From Ignavibacteriales bacterium (GTDB taxonomy: Bacteria; Bacteroidota; Ignavibacteria; Ignavibacteriales; Melioribacteraceae), in the NCBI GenBank assembly GCA_016177735.1, contig JACOUS010000008.1, positions 1 through 53,071 of the forward strand: a stretch of DNA of 53,071 bases, in the 5' to 3' direction. Shown here one piece after another: positions 26,801 through 36,104 of this stretch. The translations under genes and the position numbers were made by a program. Within the stretch, counting starts at the first letter, position 1, and each line of letters opens with the position of its first letter. The notes below the pieces were generated by a model that saw only the letters and a program-made list of their open reading frames with translations, ran no database searches and was not told where the DNA came from.

Positions 26801-28192
26801 TCCTTGAGACCAAACATCAAAACCAAGATCTTCAGCGCTTTGTGTGATAATTGCCTTAATCTCAAGCGGATTCCAGTTAGAATTTTTTTCTATTAAGAGA
26901 GCCGCCATTCCAGCTACAAATGGAGATGAAAACGAAGTGCCGTTTGCCTTGATGTACTGACCGCTTAAGTAAGTAGTATTTACCTGATACCCAATAGCTA
27001 CTACTTCAGGTTTAATTTCGTACAATGCTCTTGAAGGGCCTTTGGAGCTGAAATATGTTATGTATTTATTATTATCAACAGCGCCAACGCTTATTGCATA
27101 AGAAGACGTTGCTGGTGACGCGATAGAATTGTAACCAAGCGAACCTCCATCATTACCTGCTGCAACTACACACACAACTCCTTGACCGCATGCATTATCA
27201 ACAGCTTGAGAAACTGCATCATTTGGTCCTCCCATAACATTTCCAAGACTCATATTAATAATATCAACTGCATCATTTGTCGAAACGTCGTTATCTGGAT
27301 TCAAGCATTTATCGATTGCAGCTAAAATTACCGAATAAGAACCGCCTCCATATAAATCAAGTGCCTTACATGCCAATATATTTGCATCTTTTGCAACTCC
27401 GCTGAACGTTGTGCCGTTTGCCGAAGCAACGCCAGCAACTGCAGTTCCGTGTCCGTTATCATCCATCGGATTGTTATCCTTATTTACAAAGTCGTAACCG
27501 CCGATGACCTTAAAATTTGGTCCAAAACCTCCGCCGAGATCGGGATGTGTATAATCAATCCCGGTATCAATTATTCCTATTATAACTCCTTTACCCGTGT
27601 ATTCGCTGTTAACTTTATCAAGTGATTTTGTAATCTTGCCTGTTGTTTTTTGTTCTTTGAAATCAATTTTAAATTCTTGATCATCATAAACTTCTATAAC
27701 GTAAGGAAGTTTTTTTATTTCATTCACTACATGGTTGTTTGTTTTTATAGCAAAGCCATTGATTGCTGTTTCGTATTCAAATAAGTATTCTACTGAAATT
27801 TGATTTGATTGAGTTTGGATTTCTGATTTTAATTTTTGTTCTATGACAGATAAATCTGATCTGAAAAGAGAATGCTCTGCATGTATTTCATAATAAGCCG
27901 ATTGTACCTCGACAGTTTTTTCTTTTTGGAATTGATTTTGATTCCTCCGCGGATAAACTCTGCTTAACGGCGGCTTGCTAAAAATTACTATAACTTTTTT
28001 AATCTGCATCGGGTCATATTCATACTCGTGAATAATACTATCTCCTTTTACTATAGCGTATTTGTTCTTAGTGTTATTATCGTTTTGTGTTGCGGTTTTA
28101 TAATCTTTTAATTGGTAAGTGCTTTGTGCGAAAACTTTGTAGCCTAGCAATGTAACGGCTAATAGCAGAAGAAAAAATATTTTGTAATTCAT
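23894..28192 (-). CDS. T9SS-exported subtilisin-like serine protease
   Basis: 1432 residues. A signal peptide (to about 22) and a propeptide-like region precede the S8 domain. The catalytic triad is Asp209 (IIDTGIDYTHPDLGG), His248 (DNGHGTAVAG) and Ser420 (NGTSFSSPFVAG), with oxyanion Asn347 (AAGNDGG). Several beta-sandwich domains follow, including two Fn3-like repeats near 1145-1330 (KYHFQLSYDSLFTNIAV, YWFAISTDSLFKNAVV). A T9SS signal with NYPNPFNPAATIEYTIP ends the protein. Inside that last domain an extra 17 or so residues (VETLPALRTGKHAASPQ) are encoded by a palindromic repeat. The active site is intact, so this is probably a working surface or secreted protease. Confidence 0.92.
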   Translation of the reverse strand: MNYKIFFLLLLAVTLLGYKVFAQSTYQLKDYKTATQNDNNTKNKYAIVKGDSIIHEYEYDPMQIKKVIVIFSKPPLSRVYPRRNQNQFQKEKTVEVQSAYYEIHAEHSLFRSDLSVIEQKLKSEIQTQSNQISVEYLFEYETAINGFAIKTNNHVVNEIKKLPYVIEVYDDQEFKIDFKEQKTTGKITKSLDKVNSEYTGKGVIIGIIDTGIDYTHPDLGGGFGPNFKVIGGYDFVNKDNNPMDDNGHGTAVAGVASANGTTFSGVAKDANILACKALDLYGGGSYSVILAAIDKCLNPDNDVSTNDAVDIINMSLGNVMGGPNDAVSQAVDNACGQGVVCVVAAGNDGGSLGYNSIASPATSSYAISVGAVDNNKYITYFSSKGPSRALYEIKPEVVAIGYQVNTTYLSGQYIKANGTSFSSPFVAGMAALLIEKNSNWNPLEIKAIITQSAEDLGFDVWSQGLGLVRIDNAVNQKTYATPATFNLGLINNVKSITKEIEIHNDDNQKLSYNLSATLPGGILISLNPNHVEIEAHQTKIVEVKFDISNTISFIDVNKEEWLPYNGKISIQTQSYTLNIPFSFVKAYYLKINKPSNFPQYLIIHDTQKINYYNSWGYTRNEFGDGNTILLNAGSYDVLGLGLESGLSTNPYEYTYYAIVNEGVDNTQAEEIELNREKAIYKLSYSPVDENNSTIKGLPPSSNEYVRFVHSNSGIGLLTLTGIWSAFRYSKMSSDYSYDWYGVYSKEDNKSIYHFKTSLRNFNSSHTIPVTVDSLEKFTYKYTANESVNSILFSYWFGNFGIFNQYQKTLKAPYEQNIFMVSDPLDNYPISCVSHALKPNFQTVSSMTETSLLYLLPILRLDNNGNSFLLSPGENYQLGTLFKNKNVKIGLGPRFWYGKFLNSESAIVLVTNSQNRAITFTNKEGIEKFFQPILLNQFHDAPEVSDLHLRLYDENKQVISDKKLSDLLFIDASRISLPVPGKYTLGLVDSSFTVRGSKGKIIVNATMNTSQADKNPPSMKFFNILANGEYTDYVAVDQQGEIQFSIDDGENNISPFLYYREFNQSEWKKIDIAYQEGSYKTEINSSVPKGYISLKLKVKDTSGNELEYIAEPAFYNSDQSLKPSQTTLLEPLNGSKGNQISLKLKWLSLEGIQKYHFQLSYDSLFTNIAVNDSLLTATEKQVNYLRNDTKYFWRVSGINMYGEGQWSDVWNFRTKLALPNKIALVFPEDKYVLTTDSLQFEWRKSSQQISKYWFAISTDSLFKNAVVDTMLTDTLKVYKNFAAGYNYWWMVKAKNEVGWGTYSESRKIFFDPVDVEELEELPTTYSLSQNYPNPFNPAATIEYTIPNVETLPALRTGKHAASPQHVTLKIYDILGREITTLVDEYKQPGRYKVEFGTHGSELPSGIYFYRLTVSSSASSAQVYSAVRKMVLLK
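24106..24154 (-). repeat. GTAGAGACG palindrome inserted in frame in the protease gene
   Basis: On the coding strand GTAGAGACGTTGCCCGCC begins the element and GCAGCGTCTCCGC ends it, with an inner CCCGCC/GGACGGGT stem. It encodes extra residues between TIPN and HVTLKIYDILGRE, which are adjacent in ordinary sorting domains. The outer words match the intergenic family members. Confidence 0.7.
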
Positions 28193-28601
28193 TCTACAAC
28201 ACGCCTCCCTTTAGTTTAGGAAATTCAGTTATGCCATATGTAGATTTTATAATTATGTTATTACGAACTTAATTTTTAGATTAAACTTTATCAATGATGA
28301 TTTTGGGTATATTTTATTATTAAGGAATGACCAAATAAAGACGTAATCTATTTTTTATAATAAGCCGTTAAATGTATGATTGCTTGGACGCACAATTGCA
28401 GGGTTGCGTGTCTCGGTAAACCCGACTTCGTCGGGTAAACTTGACATGACAACTCGAAACCATTAATAAGTACGAGGTACGATCCGCCGTAGGCAGAACG
28501 AAGGGCAAATTAAAACATGACTTTTGGATTTACGAATTACGATTTAGGAATTGAAAAACAAGAAACTCTAAACTCGCTGCCTGAAACTTGAAACCATAAA
28601 C
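28193..28601. repeat. Intergenic region with dispersed repeat, copy 2
   Basis: This 409-bp gap contains the word series GAAACCATTAATAAGTACGA, then ACGATCCGCCGTAGGCAGAA and TTTGGATTTACGAATTACGA, matching 12316-12400. A palindrome GTAAACCCGAC/GTCGGGTAAAC lies at about 28417-28441. The first 150 bp should hold the protease promoter. No gene was seen. Confidence 0.6.
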
Positions 28602-30617
28602 TCACTTGATCAGCTTTTTCAATTTCTCTATTTCATCGCGGAGATGTGCGGCACGTTCGAATTCCAAATCTTTTGCAGCGGTGTACATTTCTTCAGTCAT
28701 CTGCTCGATCAGATCTTTACGCTGGTCGTTGGTCATGTATTTTATTACCGGTTCGGCAACTTTCAAAAATGCGGCTTCTTCTTTTTCGTAATCTTTCTTC
28801 CGCACATCGGCAATTGATGTTGACGAAAGAATTTCTTCGACACTTTTGTAAATTGTTTTTGGAGTGATGCCGTGCTTTTCGTTGTATTCGGTTTGAAGTT
28901 TTCTTCTGCGCTCGGTCTCATCAATTGTTTTGCGCATCGATGCGGTGATTACATCCGCATACATAATAACTTTTCCGTTAACGTTGCGTGCGGTTCTTCC
29001 GGCTGTCTGCATTAATGATCTTTCGCTCCGCAGAAATCCTTCTTTGTCCGCATCAAGAATTGCAACAAGCGAAACTTCGGGCAGATCCAAACCTTCGCGC
29101 AATAAATTTACTCCAACAAGCGTATCAAAATCGCCGATGCGCAAATCGCGGATAATTTCCACGCGTTCGAGCGCATCAACTTCGCTGTGAATATAGCGGA
29201 TTTTTATTTTCAGTTTATCGAGATAGTCGGTTAAATCTTCCGCCATCTTTTTTGTCAATGTTGTTACGAGTATTCTTTCCTTCAGTTCAACACGTTTGCG
29301 AATTTCACCGATGAGATCGTCAATCTGTCCTTTGATCGGACGTACTTCAATTTCGGGATCGAGCAAACCGGTCGGGCGGATAATCTGTTCAACAAAAACT
29401 CCGCCGCTTTTTTCGAGTTCGTAATCCGACGGAGTTGCACTAACATAAACTACTTGATTCGTCATTTTATCAAACTCTTCGAATTTGAGCGGACGGTTAT
29501 CGAGCGCGCTCGGCAGACGGAAACCGTATTCAACCAAAACATCTTTGCGGGAACGGTCGCCATTATACATGCCGCGTATCTGCGGAACAGTAACGTGCGA
29601 TTCATCTATTATTAATAGATAGTCTTTCGGAAAATAATCGAACAAGCAGGACGGGCGCGAGCCGGGAGGTCTGTTATCCATGTGACGCGAATAATTTTCA
29701 ATTCCGGAACAGTAGCCGATCTCGCGCATCATTTCGATATCGAATTTCGTGCGCTGTTCAATCCGCTGTGCTTCAACATATTTTTCTTGCGACCAAAAAT
29801 GTTTTAACCTTTCCCGCAGTTCTTCATCAATAGAAATGATTGCGCGGTTAACCTGATCTTTTGTTGTAACAAAATATTTTGCCGGATAAATCGGAACGGA
29901 TTCAACTTCGCTAATCACATTGCCGGTGATCGAATCAATAATCGAGAGCCTTTCGATCTCGTCTCCCCAGAATTCTACGCGCACGGCTTCTTCGTATTGA
30001 TACGCGGGAATAACTTCAACAACATCTCCGCGCGCACGGAAAGTACCGCGTGTAAATTCCGCATCGTTGCGGACGTAATAAATATCGATCAACTGCCGCA
30101 TCAATTTTTTGCGTTCGATGTTCTGCCCCTTGCGCAGAAAAATTATCTGCCGCGCGTATTCATCCGGTGCACCGATGCCGTAAATACATGAAACGCTTGC
30201 AATAATAATTACATCGCGTCTTCCTTCAATTAGCGATGTTGTCGCTTTCAAACGGAGCCGGTCGATTTCTTCGTTAACGGAAAAATCTTTTTCAATGTAG
30301 AGATCGCGCTTAACAACGTATGCTTCCGGCTGGTAGTAATCGTAATAGCTGATAAAAAATTCAACCGCGTTGTTCGGAAAGAAAGATTTGAATTCCGAAT
30401 AGAGTTGTGCCGCCAAAGTTTTGTTGTGAGAAATTATCAGCGTTGGACGGTTAAACTCTTTGATGACGTTCGACATCGTATAAGTTTTACCCGAACCGGT
30501 AACACCGAGCAAAGTTTGGTGCTTCACACCTTTTTCGAGTCCGTCAACCAATTCTTTAATCGCTCTCGGCTGATCACCCGAAGGCTGATAATTCGATATG
30601 AGTTCGAAGCCTGCCAT
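28602..30617 (-). CDS. uvrB: Excinuclease ABC subunit B
   Basis: 671 residues from the ATG giving [17 protein letters not shown]; the longer frame adds 8. The Walker A motif GVTGSGKT is at 38-45, and the DNA-clamping beta-hairpin region is [11 protein letters not shown]. Helicase motifs include [19 protein letters not shown] and [11 protein letters not shown]-terminal UVR coiled coil ([33 protein letters not shown]) contacts UvrC. UvrB verifies DNA damage handed over by UvrA and loads UvrC in nucleotide excision repair. It stands alone here. Confidence 0.98.
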   Translation of the reverse strand: MAGFELISNYQPSGDQPRAIKELVDGLEKGVKHQTLLGVTGSGKTYTMSNVIKEFNRPTLIISHNKTLAAQLYSEFKSFFPNNAVEFFISYYDYYQPEAYVVKRDLYIEKDFSVNEEIDRLRLKATTSLIEGRRDVIIIASVSCIYGIGAPDEYARQIIFLRKGQNIERKKLMRQLIDIYYVRNDAEFTRGTFRARGDVVEVIPAYQYEEAVRVEFWGDEIERLSIIDSITGNVISEVESVPIYPAKYFVTTKDQVNRAIISIDEELRERLKHFWSQEKYVEAQRIEQRTKFDIEMMREIGYCSGIENYSRHMDNRPPGSRPSCLFDYFPKDYLLIIDESHVTVPQIRGMYNGDRSRKDVLVEYGFRLPSALDNRPLKFEEFDKMTNQVVYVSATPSDYELEKSGGVFVEQIIRPTGLLDPEIEVRPIKGQIDDLIGEIRKRVELKERILVTTLTKKMAEDLTDYLDKLKIKIRYIHSEVDALERVEIIRDLRIGDFDTLVGVNLLREGLDLPEVSLVAILDADKEGFLRSERSLMQTAGRTARNVNGKVIMYADVITASMRKTIDETERRRKLQTEYNEKHGITPKTIYKSVEEILSSTSIADVRKKDYEKEEAAFLKVAEPVIKYMTNDQRKDLIEQMTEEMYTAAKDLEFERAAHLRDEIEKLKKLIK

Positions 30618-30627
30618 ATTTAATGTT

Positions 30628-30690
30628 GAGCAGATTTTCAATCTGCTCGTCTTCCTTAGTTAAAGTTTTGTGCGCAGATTGGAAATCTGC
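30628..30690. repeat. Two CAGATT palindromes upstream of uvrB
   Basis: GAGCAGATT/AATCTGCTC (30628-30648) and GCAGATT/AATCTGC (30674-30690) are two hairpins built on the same word. The first lies 10 bp from the uvrB start, inside its probable leader, so it could affect translation. Confidence 0.6.
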
Positions 30691-30704
30691 ACTACTATTC
30701 TAAT

Positions 30705-31052
30705 TCAATTTCGAGTAGTTACTTCGCTTGCATGGAAATAATCGCCGTGATAATGACCGCGTAAAGTAACACGGTTTGTAACATCCATCCCGGGCGGAAG
30801 AGATAAAGGTCCGAGTACTTTCACTTGCACACCGGCTCTGTCTTCAACGTAAAAAATTGTTCCGCCTCCGTTTGGATCCTGAACAAACTCTTTATCGTGC
30901 AGAACTTTAACAATTATATCTCTGTTGGTATTGCTGTTGGTATCAAATTCCGAAAACAATCCGAGATCATCCTTCGGTGTGAAATAAAAAAAGTAGAGAA
31001 GCAAAACTATCCCGATTACAAGCAGTGGAAGAATCAATTTCTGATACTTCAT
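30705..31052 (-). CDS. Small membrane-anchored OB-fold protein, CcmE-like
   Basis: 115 residues from MKYQKLILPLL; the longer frame is not credible. One N-terminal membrane helix (residues 5-22) is followed by a periplasmic beta-rich domain. The end, VTLRGHYHGDYFHASEVTTRN, resembles the CcmE C-terminus (G.Y....F.A..V), where a His binds haem in transit to c-type cytochromes. The CcmE signature HxxxY is not clear, and no ccm genes adjoin, so a general OB-fold protein is equally possible. Confidence 0.5.
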   Translation of the reverse strand: MKYQKLILPLLVIGIVLLLYFFYFTPKDDLGLFSEFDTNSNTNRDIIVKVLHDKEFVQDPNGGGTIFYVEDRAGVQVKVLGPLSLPPGMDVTNRVTLRGHYHGDYFHASEVTTRN

Positions 31053-31207
31053 GTTTCCAATTTCTTTCTTTTTTGAAAAGTGCAGTGGTGAATATAAAAA
31101 AAGATGAGCCATCTCCACAAAAAAAAGAAGCGGAAAAACTTTCCCACAAGCATAATCATAAAACAAATTTTATTTTTGTAGTGCAGTATTAATCAAGAAA
31201 GTCATTT

Positions 31208-32050
31208 ATGAAAAAAATATACATCCTTTTTGTCATAATTTTTTACGGCGCCGCTTCCGCACAAACACCTGATTCATTAAAAAACAAGTGGCTCCCTTCT
31301 TTAACAACCGGACTCGGAATTAGTCAGATTGCATTCAGCAATTGGGTAAAGGGCGGCGAGAATTCTATCGCGTGGTCTCTACTCGGAGATTTTAAATTGA
31401 GCCGCGAAGGTGATACGTGGAGTTTCAAGAATCAAATTAAAGGACAATTCGGAAGAGCAAAAATCGGCGGCGATTCATACCGTACAACCGACAACGATCT
31501 TTACATGGAAAATGTTGTAGTCTATAATTTGGGATGGGCTGTAAGTCCGTTTTACTCGAATTCGCTGCGCACACAAATTTCGAGAGGATACGATTACAAA
31601 ATTGAAGGCTCGCCAAACATTTCAGATTTTTTTGATCCCGGCTACGTTACACAAACACTTGGTTTTACGTACGACAAATACTCGCACATCATAACACGTT
31701 TCGGTTTGGCTTTTCAGGAAGTATTCACAAGCAGATTTACTCAATACACCGATGACCCGGCAACTGTTGATGAAGCAGAAAAATTCAAGTTCGAAACCGG
31801 GATTGAATCTGTAACGGATGTAAACTACACTGTCGCAGAAAATATTTTTTATCAAAACAAGCTGAGATTGTTTTCCCGTTTTGAAAGTCTCGAAGTTTGG
31901 GATGTTAGATGGGATAACACAATTACGGCAAAAGTAAATTCATGGTTGAACGTTAACTTCACTTATCTCGTTGTTTATGAAAAAGCACAATCACCAAAAA
32001 CACAAATGAAAGAAGGTTTGCAAATCGGAATAATCTACACACTCCTATAA
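31208..32050 (+). CDS. DUF3078 outer-membrane protein
   Basis: 280 residues with a signal peptide (cleavage near ASAQ). The pattern LGISQIAFSNWVKGGENSIAW is the hallmark of DUF3078, a family of Bacteroidota. Repeated amphipathic beta strands to the end (LQIGIIYTLL) suggest a barrel. Function unknown. The stop is 24 bp before sufE. Confidence 0.85.
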   Translation: MKKIYILFVIIFYGAASAQTPDSLKNKWLPSLTTGLGISQIAFSNWVKGGENSIAWSLLGDFKLSREGDTWSFKNQIKGQFGRAKIGGDSYRTTDNDLYMENVVVYNLGWAVSPFYSNSLRTQISRGYDYKIEGSPNISDFFDPGYVTQTLGFTYDKYSHIITRFGLAFQEVFTSRFTQYTDDPATVDEAEKFKFETGIESVTDVNYTVAENIFYQNKLRLFSRFESLEVWDVRWDNTITAKVNSWLNVNFTYLVVYEKAQSPKTQMKEGLQIGIIYTLL

Positions 32051-32074
32051 ATTGTTTAATGGTTATATTGCAAT

Positions 32075-32506
32075 ATGACAATACATGAGTTACAAGAAAA
32101 TATCGTAAAAGAATTTGAGCAGTACGGCGATTGGGAAGAACGTTACAAACACATTATCAATCTCGGACGAGCACTTCCGGCAATTGGGGAATCAATCCGC
32201 ACGGAGAAGTACAAACTTTCCGGGTGTCAATCGCAAGTGTGGATAAATGCAAAGCTCGATGAGGGGAAAATATTTTTTGAAGCCGACAGCGATGCGGCAA
32301 TTGTAAAAGGTTTGATTGCACTGTTAATAAAAGTTTATTCCGGTCACACGCCGGATGAGATTCTTTACAACCCTCCTTACTTTTTAAAAGATATCGGAAT
32401 TGATAAACATCTTTCGCCGACGCGCAAAAACGGTCTCGGCGCAATGATGAAACAGATTCAAATGTATGCCGTGGCTTTCAGAACTATGTTGAATAAAGTT
32501 AACTAA
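32075..32506 (+). CDS. sufE: Cysteine desulfuration protein SufE
   Basis: 143 residues with the SufE signature YKLSGCQSQVW, where Cys51 accepts sulfur from SufS and passes it to the SufBCD scaffold for iron-sulfur cluster assembly. The start IHELQENIVKEF and the end LGAMMKQIQMYA are standard. No other suf genes are near. Confidence 0.93.
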   Translation: MTIHELQENIVKEFEQYGDWEERYKHIINLGRALPAIGESIRTEKYKLSGCQSQVWINAKLDEGKIFFEADSDAAIVKGLIALLIKVYSGHTPDEILYNPPYFLKDIGIDKHLSPTRKNGLGAMMKQIQMYAVAFRTMLNKVN

Positions 32507-32575
32507 CCTTGTTGGAGATTGAACAAAACATTTCAAACGGAGACCCGTCTTAATAGGCAAAAAAATTTTGTTGCA

Positions 32576-33721
32576 ATGAAAACGATCACCTACAATTTAA
32601 AAGAGAAAGGAACCGATTATTACGAAGACATCCGCAAATTCAGCAGTGAAGTTTCGGATTACTTCTCCAAAAATTTTGATTCATCTTATTCGGAGTTTGT
32701 TAATTACATAATAACAAATAAGATCGAGCCGGTTCGAACATTTGAAGAATATGTTTATGATTTTCTTTCGGCTGGTGTTTATCTCAACATTTATTCATCG
32801 TATTCAAACCACAGTTCAAACAGCTTACTGCAACTGCAAAAATCTCTTTATCAACTCAGACGTAAAAACAAATCTTTAAAATTATACATCGATCCGCTGC
32901 GCGGAATAATTTCCACAGCATTTCTCTACAATAAAAAAGAAAACAAAAAAATCACCACGCCGTTAAAAGAATTTTCTAAGCTGATTCTTTGGCTTGAAGC
33001 TGCCGGAGAATTCCGCGAAGAGACAAAACGATTTGAAATCATTTACAATTTCTTAAAGAATGGTGAACAGAATTACGCGGGAAATTTTATTTCATCAATT
33101 AAAAAATCCGGGAGCTGGTTCGAAACGGAAAGTATAAAACAACTCGGCAATTATACTCGCGGCGTGAATGATTTCATAAAAGAACTGCACAAAAAATATA
33201 GATGGAAAGAGAATTATATTTTTACCGGAAGAGAACGGATTGAGTACCATTTGAGTTTGGTTGGTGCCGAGTTAATGAATAACGGCTTCAAAAGAAATTT
33301 TCATGAAACGAAAACGAAAGCATTGCTTGTTCCGGCTTGCATGCGTTTCAAAAGAGATGACGAATGCAAAGCAACCGCTAATAATTTTGATATGCAATGC
33401 ACCGGCTGTTCACACGAATGCAGAGTTAATCATTTGACCAAACTCGGCAAAGAAAAAAATTTTTCCGTTCACATTATTCCGCATTCGTCCGATTTTACAA
33501 CGTGGCTGAAAACATGGGCGGTTGGAACAAACGTTGGTGTAATCGGCGTTGCATGCCCGCTCAATTTAATCACCGGCGGACTCGAATTGAAAAGCCTCGA
33601 TATTCCGGCACAGTGTGTAATGCTCGATTACTGCGGCTGCAGCAATCACTGGGATGAAAAAGGATTTCCAACAGAATTGAACGAAGCCGAACTGTTGAAA
33701 ATCCTGGAAGACAAAAATTAG
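32576..33721 (+). CDS. DUF116 domain protein with Cys cluster
   Basis: 381 residues from the ATG giving MKTITYNLKEKG; the longer frame begins in non-conserved sequence. The C-terminal part holds the DUF116 pattern: PACMRFKRDDECKAT, DMQCTGCSHECRVN, then VACPLNLITGGL and MLDYCGCSNHW. The many Cys residues imply bound zinc or iron-sulfur. The N-terminal 200 residues are helical. Function is not established. It follows sufE by 69 bp on the same strand. Confidence 0.75.
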   Translation: MKTITYNLKEKGTDYYEDIRKFSSEVSDYFSKNFDSSYSEFVNYIITNKIEPVRTFEEYVYDFLSAGVYLNIYSSYSNHSSNSLLQLQKSLYQLRRKNKSLKLYIDPLRGIISTAFLYNKKENKKITTPLKEFSKLILWLEAAGEFREETKRFEIIYNFLKNGEQNYAGNFISSIKKSGSWFETESIKQLGNYTRGVNDFIKELHKKYRWKENYIFTGRERIEYHLSLVGAELMNNGFKRNFHETKTKALLVPACMRFKRDDECKATANNFDMQCTGCSHECRVNHLTKLGKEKNFSVHIIPHSSDFTTWLKTWAVGTNVGVIGVACPLNLITGGLELKSLDIPAQCVMLDYCGCSNHWDEKGFPTELNEAELLKILEDKN

Positions 33722-33757
33722 AAACTGATTTTGCCTTCCATTAACCGCTTAAATTTT

Positions 33758-34681
33758 TCATTCAATCATTTCAATAATGAGTTGGCGTTCTACCGACGTA
33801 CTGATTTTTGTTTTCATCGAATGGATTTGAGTTTCGCTTACCACAAACTCGGATAAGTCAGCTTTAGCAACCCAATTTGTTTCGAGGTCAACATAGATGT
33901 CTCCAAAATAATGCGAGCCTCCTTTCGTATCGATTGCAAAATTCGGCATCGGTTCCATCTGCATATTGAAAGAACTTTCGCCGGAATCATATTCTACCAG
34001 CGCACAAAGTTTTTTATCAACTACGCCGACACCTTTCAAAGTTAGTGTTACTTCACCGTTCTGAAAATAAGATCCTTCTTTAACATTACTGCCGAGATTT
34101 ATTGCCGGTTTGCTGTTCGAAGCAGCATGAATAATTTTATCGCCGATCTTTTTCAAATTCCCGATTCCATTGCCGCCGTTTGTTTCTCTTGCAAACACAT
34201 CGCAGATTGCATGGAAATCAATAAAAGAATTGTAGATAAAATAAGATTTATCAGCCGGAAGCAAGTTGCCGTCGCTGTCTTTTAATTTTTCAAAAGGTTC
34301 ATGACTTATTCCCAGAACCAGGCTGTCGCTTCGATTTACGTTATCGATACTAAATTCATAAGCCCAGCCGCTGAGTGATGGAATGCTTTTTTCAATTTTA
34401 TCGCCGTTGACATAAACAAATTTCTCGCACGTATATTTTGTCCTTTTACCGTCAACCGGTTCTGCTCTTAAATTCAGAATAAAAATTTCTCTGCCCTTTC
34501 TTGTTCCATCCGGCGCATAAACTATTACTGTTGTTTTCATTTCGTAACTGTGTGTTTTATCAAAACTTCTTTTCGCTAGATTAAATTCGTGCGAGGACAA
34601 ATCAGATGCAAACTGCGGTAATATTTTATTTGTGAAAAGAAAAACAAAAAGCAAAACGACTTTGACGAAGTGATTTTTCAT
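33758..34681 (-). CDS. Secreted protein of unknown function
   Basis: 307 residues with a signal peptide (residues 1-23). The mature part is beta-rich and has no Cys or catalytic motif that I recognise. Repeated extended strands (EVTLTLKGVGVVDKKLCALVEYDSGE, GDIYVDLETNWVAKADLSEF) suggest a lipocalin- or DUF3108-like fold, but this is a loose impression. It is divergent from purU. Confidence 0.6.
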   Translation of the reverse strand: MKNHFVKVVLLFVFLFTNKILPQFASDLSSHEFNLAKRSFDKTHSYEMKTTVIVYAPDGTRKGREIFILNLRAEPVDGKRTKYTCEKFVYVNGDKIEKSIPSLSGWAYEFSIDNVNRSDSLVLGISHEPFEKLKDSDGNLLPADKSYFIYNSFIDFHAICDVFARETNGGNGIGNLKKIGDKIIHAASNSKPAINLGSNVKEGSYFQNGEVTLTLKGVGVVDKKLCALVEYDSGESSFNMQMEPMPNFAIDTKGGSHYFGDIYVDLETNWVAKADLSEFVVSETQIHSMKTKISTSVERQLIIEMIE

Positions 34682-34797
34682 ACATCCCCCTTTTGTTTGA
34701 GTGAGTAAGTGATTAGACGATTCATGCTGAAGATATGTTTTAACAGTCTGGTTTTTATCATCAACGTTTCATATCATCGCATCATTGATTTAATAAA

Positions 34798-35670
34798 TTG
34801 ATCACTGTGGAAAATTTACCGGCAATAGCAACGTTAATTCTATCTTGCGCAAACCAAAAAGGTTTGGTTGCGCGGATATCCCAATTTATTTTTCAACGCG
34901 GCGGCGATATAATAGATCTCGACGAACACGTTGATAAAGACGAACAAATGTTCTTCATCCGTATCGAATGGGATATGAAAGGCTTTGCTGTTACAGCGGA
35001 TAAATTTGAAAACGAGTTCAAACCGCTCGCAGATGAAATAAATGCCGTGTGGGAAGTTAAGTACAGCAGTCAAAAATCACAGCTTGTTATTTTTGTTTCG
35101 AAGTACGATCACTGTCTACAAGAAATTTTATGGCGGCACAGTTACGGCGAACTCAATGCAGATATTGCACTGATAATTTCAAATCACGAAACTTTACGGC
35201 ACATTACCGAACGATACAAAATTCCATTTTATTTTTTCCCGATCACAAAAGAGAACAAACATGAACAAGAATCGAAAGAACTTGCTTTGCTCGAAGAACA
35301 TAAAATAGACACAATTGTTCTCGCGCGTTACATGCAGATTCTTTCGCCGCAATTTTTGGAAAAATATCCGAACAACATAATAAACATACATCATTCATTT
35401 TTGCCGGCGTTCATCGGTGCAGATCCGTATGCCAAAGCTTACGAAAGAGGCGTAAAGTTAATCGGCGCTACAAGCCATTACGTTACCGAAGAACTTGACG
35501 AAGGACCGATAATCGAGCAAGATGTAATTAGAATTACACACAAAGATTCCCTCAAAGATTTGATACGCAAGGGACGCGATCTCGAACGCATGGTTCTCGC
35601 ACACGCACTCGATCTTCACGTCAACAACCGCGTTCTCCAATACGGAAAGAAGACTATTATTTTTAGTTGA
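34798..35670 (+). CDS. purU: Formyltetrahydrofolate deformylase
   Basis: 290 residues from TTG at 34798, or GTG at 34807, either just before the ACT-type domain (ILSCANQKGLVARISQFIF, residues 13-31). The C-terminal formyl transferase domain shows NIHHSFLPAF with the catalytic His, and SHYVTEELDEGPIIEQ with the catalytic Asp. PurU hydrolyses 10-formyl-THF to formate and THF, which supplies formate for purine synthesis and balances the folate pool. Confidence 0.93.
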   Translation: MITVENLPAIATLILSCANQKGLVARISQFIFQRGGDIIDLDEHVDKDEQMFFIRIEWDMKGFAVTADKFENEFKPLADEINAVWEVKYSSQKSQLVIFVSKYDHCLQEILWRHSYGELNADIALIISNHETLRHITERYKIPFYFFPITKENKHEQESKELALLEEHKIDTIVLARYMQILSPQFLEKYPNNIINIHHSFLPAFIGADPYAKAYERGVKLIGATSHYVTEELDEGPIIEQDVIRITHKDSLKDLIRKGRDLERMVLAHALDLHVNNRVLQYGKKTIIFS

Positions 35671-35818
35671 GTTTTTTTATCGCCCGCAAAATTTTTATCT
35701 GCTTCAAACAAGACTTCAACTCTCAAAGAGATAAAGTTATAGATTGATAATATTGGCTATTGTAACTAAGTTGTGTCGGGGCTTAAACTCTATGTGAACA
35801 AATAATGAATCTGGCAAA

Positions 35819-36073
35819 TTGTTTACAAAGCCTGAAAGACGTATAACATATTTTGGAAGGACTTTTTTCTGGAATCCGGACGATAGTACTTTGGGAGTCG
35901 GCTTAAAAATTAGTCCGAGAACAGAACCTATCTTATCAATCAATTACAATTATTACAAAGAAAAAATTTTGCCCCTTGAATGGCAAATTGAAAAACATAA
36001 ACGCTGCTATACCGAAAGAATCTGGAAAAGAGTCTCTTACTTTCCAGTAGATTTGGAAACGATTATGTTCTAG
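35819..36073 (+). CDS. Hypothetical short ORF, possibly a gene fragment
   Basis: 84 residues. The middle (STLGVGLKISPRTEPILSINYNYY) looks like barrel strands, while the end is basic and aromatic. No start signal is clear, and the same frame is stopped by TGA just upstream. It may be the tail of a decayed gene. It lies in the 434-bp gap between purU and the lipoprotein gene, in which nothing else was found. Confidence 0.3.
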   Translation: MFTKPERRITYFGRTFFWNPDDSTLGVGLKISPRTEPILSINYNYYKEKILPLEWQIEKHKRCYTERIWKRVSYFPVDLETIMF

Positions 36074-36104
36074 TTAATACAATCTCTTATTTAAGCGATA
36101 TTAA

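Noticed and set aside
31053-31166. Long N-terminal extension of the CcmE-like protein
   Set aside because: The added 38 residues have no conserved sense and would precede a proper membrane anchor starting at MKYQKLI.
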